Assembly (NCBI GenBank): GCA_964475205.1
Contig: CAYYVQ010000003.1
Location: 37,394-101,393, forward strand
Reading direction: 5' to 3'
Source of the DNA: CAYSRM01 sp964475205
GTDB taxonomy: Bacteria > Verrucomicrobiota > Kiritimatiellia > UBA8416 > CAYSRM01
DNA length: 64,000 nucleotides
In this document: in pieces, positions 57,859-64,000 of the stretch
Numbering within the stretch: the first letter of the stretch is position 1
Layout of the letters: the number at the start of each line of letters is the position of its first letter
The notes under the pieces: model-generated
Seen by the model: the letters and a program-made list of their open reading frames with translations, nothing else
Databases searched by the model: none
Told to the model about the DNA's origin: nothing
Made by a program: the position numbers and the translations under genes

Positions 57859-60717
57859 TCAATCCTGTTCTGGCACATTCTTCAACATGATTTGCTTTTC
57901 TTTGTGATAACCCAGTTTTACGCTCACTACCCGCGCGTTGCCCGGGTCGGCGACAAAAAGGCGCCGGTCGGTATGGACCGCCACGTATGGCGCATAAAAC
58001 AGCGCCGTCTCGTCCCCGCCGATTGAACGCGGGTTTGGCGGACCGCCTGCCTTTACCAGCGGCATGCCTTCATCCACGTTGCCGCATTGACCGACTCGCA
58101 GGATCAGGTTGCCGTTGCTGTCAACGACGCCCACGTTGTAACGGTCGATTTCAGGAGTGAAACTGCGGGCGAAATAGTCCAGCGCGAAACGCGAGCTCGG
58201 GCACGCGCATCCGCTACTGTAATTGTGTCCGCCCCAGCCGACCCCCGCGTACATCCAGTGGGCGCCTTCGACCCAGGCCTTGGGTCTGGTCAGGTCGGGA
58301 GACCTGTCAGGCGGATTAGTCAGTGGGACGGGCGTTCCTGATGTGCCCAGCAAGCGGCATTCGTTCGGCGTGAATTTCATCAGCGTCCCGGCATGGTCGT
58401 TGAAATGCTCCTTGCCGTTTATCATGACCGGCTGTGCGGTGTGGATGTATATGTCGCCGTTATTATCAATGGCAGTGCCGTCAATCTGCTGGTGAAGACC
58501 GGGCACGGCATCTTCCATGACCATTTTGCCGTGACGATCGAGGACCTGTACCAGCGTGATGATGCCTATTGCGCGCCGTCCCGGATAAAGCGTTGGCTCA
58601 TAAGAAGAAGTCTCCGAGGATTTGAGTTCACCTTTTCTTTTTGTGGATTTCATGCGGACGGGGTAGCGGGCGCCTATAACAATCCGTCCGTCGGGGGCCA
58701 CATGCATCCCGCCCTGGTTGCGGCTGATTCTTGCATGGAAAACCGCCCCGCTGATAACGGGTCCCTTCCGGCCTTCGCTGAACGTGTGTTTTTCACGTTC
58801 CTCGCCATAGTCGAATGGCACTTCCCGCCACGTGTCTGATTGGTAACGCATGAGCAGTCCGGACGTTAGGAGATAGGCAAAGCCTTCCTGGTCAAAAGCC
58901 ATATCCTCGGCGCCGAGGGGAAGCTCGACCTCGCGTACTCGCCCGGTTTCGGGGTCGATCTGGTAAATAGTGAAGAACTCCTTGCCGTAGGCTTCCTGTC
59001 CTTCAGCAAGGTAAAGCATACCGTCAACGGGGTTTACATAGAGACGCTGCCGGTTGAACATGGCCGGGCGGACACGCTTGATAGCACGATCCGCGTCCTG
59101 GAGCATGTCCCGCTTTACGGTCCATTCTCCATTTTCCAGGGCCATAACCACAATACCTCTGCCTTTGGTTCTACGCGCGCCGACCGGGGATGGGGCGTTG
59201 ATCCAGAGCGTTATCGGATCCGCCCGGAAATCCATGGCCGTGGTATATTCCACGTTAGAGCTGTATGTCAGGCGCAAACCTAAAAGTTTGTGTAAATTCC
59301 ACGATTCAAGTTCTTTGGCGTTGTCGATGGCGGAGAATTTTCTCAAGACAAAATATGTTCCGCCCTCACCTTTCCGTTCCAATGTCGGATGTGTGCCCCC
59401 AAAGTAAGCGCGACCCGGCTTGGGCAGCGCCCAGCAGAATACGTAGATTTCGCCAGTCTTTGGATCCACGTCGATCTGGGCGGGACGCTTTACGGGGATA
59501 TTCTTGAGATGCTTTCCCTCCGCATCAAACACGGCGACGCGGTCATTGGAATGGTCTGCCACGTACACGCGCCCCCGGCTGTCGCATGCAACATCCGAAG
59601 GCATGTTCAACTGCCCGTCTTCGGAGCCGGCTTTCTCTCCGCCGACAAAAATCTCAGGCGGACTGTCGTCAGCGTACCGCTTGCGCATAACCGCATGGCG
59701 CCACGCCACATGGCCAAAAGACCCGGCGTGAGTTTCATTATACATGGTCAGGTACATCCATTTTCCATCAGGACTGAACTCAACTTTTTTCGGGCGCACC
59801 TTTGCGAGTCGACTTTCATCAATGCCGCGGCGTTTGTCCCATTGCACGGCTTTATCCAGTTCAAATGCCAGGTTGGCAGATGCGTGCACATTGAGTCCGC
59901 CGCTGGATCCGTCGGTGGAAAGCCGGCTGTAGCGGTCTCCGACCAGCGCTATCCGCTTGCCGGCCACTGCCATAGCATAACCGGCAGCCCCGTTCATTTC
60001 CGTTCCGCGGTGACGGTACCCCCGATACTGTCCGTCCTTGTAGGTTGGGTCGGTGCAGTTGCTGCCGCTCATCAGCATTGAGCTCTGGAGCCAGTTCGGT
60101 TTGATCGGTATCTTTTTCCCGTCGGGAAATCGGTGGTGAATCAACCCGGGAATACTGTCCAGGCTCTTGTGTGGGAAAGGATAAACCGTTCGGACGTACT
60201 TGCCGTCGTGGTCGAACACGCGCAGGTGGTCTACTGCGCGGCCGCTGAGAAATACGAACACGCCCTCGGGGGACGGGGCAAACTCCAAGACCCCGCCCGC
60301 GCCTTTTCCGGGATGCCAGAACAAGGTGCGCTCGAACCTCGGTTTTAAACCCAGGGATACCCGGACACTTGCTGCTTCCGGAGTTTTCAAGTACCGTCCT
60401 GAGTCATCCTTTCCGTCCCATAAGATCTTCTGTTTTTTCGTATTCGCCTGGAACGGTGGCGGAGCGTTGTCCCCCAATACACCGCTGGCCAGATGCCGGA
60501 CAATTCTGCCGTCATTGTTTTCAATCGCCACGGTGGCATCACAGAACGCCTTTGACTCAAATGTTATCGTAAACTTGTCGCCTTTGCGTGTCACCACCGG
60601 TTCGGCGGCAAATTCGAAAACCGCCTCGCGCTTGACCTTGAACATGTCCTGATCCTGCGCAAAGGCTAAACTCGCTGCAGTCGCTAAGATACTTGCTGTA
60701 TATAGTATTTTTTTCAT
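57859..60717 (-). CDS. Secreted NHL-type beta-propeller protein (short paralogue)
   Basis: A 952-residue protein with signal peptide (KKILYTASILATAASLAFA). Residues about 45-130 resemble a FlgD-type Ig-like domain (ATVAIENNDGRIVRHLASGV...KILWDGKDDSGRYL). Propeller-like repeats follow, e.g. MPSDVACDSRGRVYVADHSNDRVAVFDAEGKHLKNIPV and DNNGDIYIHTAQPVMINGKEHFNDHAG; the C-terminus has CACPSSRFALDYFARSFTPEIDRYNVGVVDSNGNLI and RRLFVADPGNARVVSVKLGY. Catalytic residues are not recognised. It is a tandem duplicate of the following entry, lacking its N-terminal STN-like domain. AAGGAGG lies 5 bp before the ATG, which overlaps the upstream stop by ATGA. Confidence 0.8.
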   Translation of the reverse strand: MKKILYTASILATAASLAFAQDQDMFKVKREAVFEFAAEPVVTRKGDKFTITFESKAFCDATVAIENNDGRIVRHLASGVLGDNAPPPFQANTKKQKILWDGKDDSGRYLKTPEAASVRVSLGLKPRFERTLFWHPGKGAGGVLEFAPSPEGVFVFLSGRAVDHLRVFDHDGKYVRTVYPFPHKSLDSIPGLIHHRFPDGKKIPIKPNWLQSSMLMSGSNCTDPTYKDGQYRGYRHRGTEMNGAAGYAMAVAGKRIALVGDRYSRLSTDGSSGGLNVHASANLAFELDKAVQWDKRRGIDESRLAKVRPKKVEFSPDGKWMYLTMYNETHAGSFGHVAWRHAVMRKRYADDSPPEIFVGGEKAGSEDGQLNMPSDVACDSRGRVYVADHSNDRVAVFDAEGKHLKNIPVKRPAQIDVDPKTGEIYVFCWALPKPGRAYFGGTHPTLERKGEGGTYFVLRKFSAIDNAKELESWNLHKLLGLRLTYSSNVEYTTAMDFRADPITLWINAPSPVGARRTKGRGIVVMALENGEWTVKRDMLQDADRAIKRVRPAMFNRQRLYVNPVDGMLYLAEGQEAYGKEFFTIYQIDPETGRVREVELPLGAEDMAFDQEGFAYLLTSGLLMRYQSDTWREVPFDYGEEREKHTFSEGRKGPVISGAVFHARISRNQGGMHVAPDGRIVIGARYPVRMKSTKRKGELKSSETSSYEPTLYPGRRAIGIITLVQVLDRHGKMVMEDAVPGLHQQIDGTAIDNNGDIYIHTAQPVMINGKEHFNDHAGTLMKFTPNECRLLGTSGTPVPLTNPPDRSPDLTRPKAWVEGAHWMYAGVGWGGHNYSSGCACPSSRFALDYFARSFTPEIDRYNVGVVDSNGNLILRVGQCGNVDEGMPLVKAGGPPNPRSIGGDETALFYAPYVAVHTDRRLFVADPGNARVVSVKLGYHKEKQIMLKNVPEQD

Positions 60718-63700
60718 TGTGCCTCCTTAATGTCAGACTCGTTTTTTTTCAGTGTGATTTTCTTTTCTTTGTGATAACCCAGTTTCACGCTCACTACCCG
60801 CGCGTTGCCCGGGTCGGCGACGAAAAGCCGATGGTCCGTATGAACGGCCACGTATGGCGCGTAGAACAGCGCCGTTTCATCCCCGCCGATTGAACGCGGG
60901 TTTGGCGGGCCGCCTTGTTTTATTAGCGGCATGCCTTCATCCACGTTGCCGCACTGCCCGATTCGCATAATCAAATTGCCGTTGCTGTCAACTACGCCCA
61001 CGCTGTAGCGGTCGATTTCCGGCGTGAAACTGCGGGCGAAATAGTCCAGCGCAAACCTGGAGTTGGGGCAGGAGCAACCGGAAGGGTAGTTCTGACCTCC
61101 CCAGCCGACGCCGCCGTACATCCAATGCGCGCCTTCGACCCAGGCATTTGGCCGGGCCAGGTCATGAGAGCGGTCAGGCGGATCTTCCAATGGGATTGGC
61201 GCTCCTGATGGGGCCAGGACACGGCAGTTTCCCGGTGTAAACTTCATAATTGTGCCGGCGTGATCATTGAAATGCTCCTCGCCGTTTATCATCATCGGTT
61301 GGGCTGTGTGGATATAGATATTGCCCTGTTGATCCATAGCTGTGCCGTCAATATTCCGGTGCAATCCTGGAACCGCGTCTTCCCTGATAATCTTTCCGTG
61401 CCGGTCCAGTGTCTGGACCAGTGTGATCAGACCCGTGCGCCGGCCGGGAAAAAGTGTCGGCTGGTATGAATCTTCTGAAGATGCAACTTCGCCTTTTCTC
61501 TTTGCTGATTTCATGCGGACGGGATAGCGGGCGCCTATCACTATCCTGCCGTCGGGAGTTACATGTACTCCTCCCTGGTTTCGCTTGACCTTGGCGTGGA
61601 AAACTGCGCCGCTGATGACCGGGGCCAAACGTCCTTCGCTGAATGTGTATTTTTCACGTTCCTCGCCATAGTCGAATGGCACTTCCCGCCATGTGTCCGA
61701 TTTGTAACGCATAATCAGTCCGGAGGTGAGCAGATAGGCAAAGCCATCCTGGTCAAAAGCCATATCCTCGGCGCCCATGGGCAGCTCGACCTCGCGTACC
61801 CGTCCGGTTTCGGGATCAATCTGGTAGATAGTATAAAACCCTTTAAAATAGGCGTGCTGCCCTTCTGCCAGGTACAGCATTCCATCGGTCGGGTTCACAT
61901 AAAGCCGCTGCCGGTGAAACATGGCCGGCCGGATACGCTTTATGGCGCGATCAACGTCTTTTAGCATGTCACGTTTTACGGTCCATTCTCCTTTTTCCAG
62001 GGCCATAACCACAATGCCCTTGCCCTTAAAGCGATGCCGTCTATTTGCGCCGACCGGGGAAGGGGCGGTAATCCAGAGCGTTACCGGATCAGCCCAGAAA
62101 TCCAATGCTGTCGATAATTCTACATTGGAGTCGCGAGATCTGGACAAGGCCAGGAGCTTGTGCAGATCCCATGTTTCAAGTTTTTCCGCCTGATCAAGGG
62201 CCGAGAACTTTGTAAGGCGGAAATAAGAGTTGCCTCCTTCTTTCTTGGAAATCGTGGGCCGTGTCCCTCCGTAATAGGCTTCTCCGGGTTTAGGCAAGGC
62301 CCATGAAAAGACGTAAATCTCGCCGGTCTTCGGATTCACATCAAGCTTGGCCGGCCGTTTCACTGTAATATTTTTGAGATGCTTTCCCTCGGGGTCAAAA
62401 ACCTGGATGCGGTCGTTCCAGTGGTCGGCCGCGTACACGCGGCCTAGGCTGTCGCAGGCAACATCAGACGGGATGTTGAATTTACCGTTCTTCTTACCCG
62501 CGTCCCTGCCGCCGGCAAAAATTTCAGGCGGACTGTCGTCAGCGTACCGCTTGCGCATTACGGCATGGCGCCACCAGACCCGGCCGAATGACCCTGAATG
62601 CGTTTCATTATACATGGTCAGGTACATCCATTTGCCGTCCGGGCTCAAAGCGACTTCTTTCGGCCGAATACTGTCTGTTGTTCTCTCGTCGATGTCGCCG
62701 CGCCGTCCCCAGTTCACCCCCTTTTTTAAATCCTTGAAGGCCAGTTCTGAGGATCCGTGCAGGTTGAGTCCGCCGCTGGATCCGTCGGTGGCAAGCCGGC
62801 TGTAGCGGTCCCCGGCAAGAGCTATACGCTTGCCGGCCACTGCCATGGCATGTCCGGCGGCCCCGTTCATTTCCGTGCCGCGGTGGCGGTACCCCCGGTA
62901 TTTACCGTTCTGGTAGGTCGGCTTGGTGCAATTGCTGCCGCTCATAAGCATTGAGCTTTGCAGCCAGTTCGGCTTGATTGGCATCTTTTCTCCGTCGGGA
63001 AACCTGTGGTAGATCAGGCCGGGAATATTGTCCAGGTTCTTGTGGGGAAACGGATAAACCGTTCGGACGTAATTGCCGTCGTGATCGAACAGGCGCAGGT
63101 GATCCGCGGCACGCCCGCTTAGAAATACGAACACTCCCTCGGGGGACGGTGCAAAGGCCAGGACCCCGCCGGCGCCTTTCCCGGGATGCCAGAACAAGGT
63201 GCGCTCGAACCTGGGCTTAAGCCCCAGTGAGATTCGCACAGTTGCGGCGTCCATGTCTTTCAAATACCGGCCGGAGTCATCTTTTCCGTCCCATATCAAG
63301 GTCTGTTTAAGGGTATTCCACTGAAACGGCTGAGGCGCGTTAGGGCCCAGCACACCGCTGGCCAGATGCCGGACGATTTTGCCGCCTGAATCCTCGATGG
63401 CCACGGTGACGTCACATAAGCTTTCTGTCTTGAAGGAAATGACGACACTGTTGTTATTGCGTTTTACAACCGGCTCTTCCGTAAACGCGAAAGTGTCAGC
63501 CCTGTCAACCTTAAACCCGTTATACGGGTCGGCCTTGACAATATTTGCCTGGCTTCCGTCGAACCGATCCAGGGTCAGGCCGCGAGGGCGCAGAATGCGC
63601 ATAAGTGCGCGGCCGGCCTCAACATTTTTCATCTCCATGGTGACCTGACTGCGCTCCTTTACAAGCTCGTCGGAAAAGTTAAGCTTAAAGCCTGCCTTGT

Positions 63701-63839
63701 TGCTTAAATCGTTTAATGTAGAGGTCAGCGGCATTTCCCTGTAATCTACCGTGACTTTTTTATGCAGCGGCAGGCTACGGGCTGAAATGGCTGATGTCAG
63801 AGACGGGGCCAGAATTGCGAGTGCTAACCATCGCTTCAT
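60714..63839 (-). CDS. Secreted NHL-type beta-propeller with N-terminal STN-like domain
   Basis: A 1041-residue protein, first of the two-gene unit. After the signal (RWLALAILAPSLTSAISA), residues about 25-105 (KKVTVDYREMPLTSTLNDLSNKAGFKLNFSDELVK...NVEAGRALMRILRPRGLTLDRF) have the beta-alpha-beta STN/secretin-N0-like pattern. The rest is closely similar to the downstream gene, with many identical stretches at both protein and DNA level over the Ig-like and propeller regions. The protein lacks any visible membrane helix or beta-barrel. STN modules normally sit at the N-terminus of TonB receptors and secretins, so the fusion to a soluble propeller is notable. The upstream 161 bp to the window end contain no assignable promoter or gene. 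Confidence 0.8.
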   Translation of the reverse strand: MKRWLALAILAPSLTSAISARSLPLHKKVTVDYREMPLTSTLNDLSNKAGFKLNFSDELVKERSQVTMEMKNVEAGRALMRILRPRGLTLDRFDGSQANIVKADPYNGFKVDRADTFAFTEEPVVKRNNNSVVISFKTESLCDVTVAIEDSGGKIVRHLASGVLGPNAPQPFQWNTLKQTLIWDGKDDSGRYLKDMDAATVRISLGLKPRFERTLFWHPGKGAGGVLAFAPSPEGVFVFLSGRAADHLRLFDHDGNYVRTVYPFPHKNLDNIPGLIYHRFPDGEKMPIKPNWLQSSMLMSGSNCTKPTYQNGKYRGYRHRGTEMNGAAGHAMAVAGKRIALAGDRYSRLATDGSSGGLNLHGSSELAFKDLKKGVNWGRRGDIDERTTDSIRPKEVALSPDGKWMYLTMYNETHSGSFGRVWWRHAVMRKRYADDSPPEIFAGGRDAGKKNGKFNIPSDVACDSLGRVYAADHWNDRIQVFDPEGKHLKNITVKRPAKLDVNPKTGEIYVFSWALPKPGEAYYGGTRPTISKKEGGNSYFRLTKFSALDQAEKLETWDLHKLLALSRSRDSNVELSTALDFWADPVTLWITAPSPVGANRRHRFKGKGIVVMALEKGEWTVKRDMLKDVDRAIKRIRPAMFHRQRLYVNPTDGMLYLAEGQHAYFKGFYTIYQIDPETGRVREVELPMGAEDMAFDQDGFAYLLTSGLIMRYKSDTWREVPFDYGEEREKYTFSEGRLAPVISGAVFHAKVKRNQGGVHVTPDGRIVIGARYPVRMKSAKRKGEVASSEDSYQPTLFPGRRTGLITLVQTLDRHGKIIREDAVPGLHRNIDGTAMDQQGNIYIHTAQPMMINGEEHFNDHAGTIMKFTPGNCRVLAPSGAPIPLEDPPDRSHDLARPNAWVEGAHWMYGGVGWGGQNYPSGCSCPNSRFALDYFARSFTPEIDRYSVGVVDSNGNLIMRIGQCGNVDEGMPLIKQGGPPNPRSIGGDETALFYAPYVAVHTDHRLFVADPGNARVVSVKLGYHKEKKITLKKNESDIKEAQ

Positions 63840-64000
63840 TATTCTCTCCGTGACTATTTACCTATTAACAATATCACATAAGCATATCACATTTCAGCCT
63901 GCATTAAAACCCGGAACCTGGCATTTTTATGCGCAAAGAACGAATCGGTGAATTGACAAAGTAAATGAGCCCCCGGAAGTGATAATGGTGCGCAGTTAGT

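Overview
The window is a stretch of bacterial chromosome. Bacterial markers are a bacterial-type tRNA-Val, TsaE, ThiL, long-form HisG, PurN and Shine-Dalgarno starts of the AGGAGG type. The mix of secreted-type sulfatases, GHL10 and GH94-like carbohydrate enzymes, M55 peptidase, a MoxR/DUF58/VWA envelope locus with an NPCBM protein, giant secreted beta-propellers and a type IIB topoisomerase (Topo VI) suggests an uncultured member of the PVC group (Lentisphaerota, Kiritimatiellota or Planctomycetota). That placement is inference; no rRNA gene is present.

Region by region. 1-9.1 kb: catabolic genes (5'-truncated sulfatase, two flavoproteins, M55 D-aminopeptidase, Gfo/Idh oxidoreductase, a complete type I sulfatase, a DUF2007-like protein), separated by palindromic repeat elements. 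9.4-14.2 kb: an old-yellow-enzyme/Fe-S/FAD fusion, an SDR and a glutamate dehydrogenase. 14.2-19.6 kb: a secreted GHL10 protein and a GH94-like phosphorylase. 19.7-26.7 kb: housekeeping genes, namely cysK, the minus-strand run hisG / 29-residue AURKAIP1-COX24 (bS22-like) protein / TPR lipoprotein / glycosyltransferase / thiL / tsaE, and purN. 26.8-31.4 kb: tRNA-Val(UAC), an ABC exporter with an N-terminal zinc ribbon plus its DUF1854 partner, a HAD-like protein, a bidirectional terminator and a small 2[4Fe-4S] ferredoxin. 31.8-36.1 kb: top6B and top6A, then convergent archaeal-type phosphoglycerate mutase.

36.7-57.3 kb is a co-directional 11-gene envelope locus: giant PQQ-type propeller, two paralogous lipoproteins, BatA-type VWA protein, second membrane VWA protein, secreted alpha/alpha-toroid protein, 1227-residue DUF4175-like membrane protein, NPCBM protein, two consecutive MoxR AAA+ ATPases and DUF58. 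Most junctions overlap by 4 bp or are within about 60 bp, so the proteins probably act together. The first MoxR has Arg in place of the Walker A Lys. 57.9-63.8 kb holds two tandem, near-duplicate secreted propeller proteins, the upstream one carrying an additional N-terminal STN-like domain.

Intergenic DNA is rich in non-coding repeats. The clearest is a 120-bp element with 13-bp terminal inverted repeats and a perfect 12-bp flanking direct repeat (31604-31747). Its longer relative at 1204-1590 contains another inverted-repeat element nested inside it. No CRISPR array, transposase gene, integrase or rRNA was seen. Annotation is by reading alone; domain names rest on motif recognition and no database was searched.
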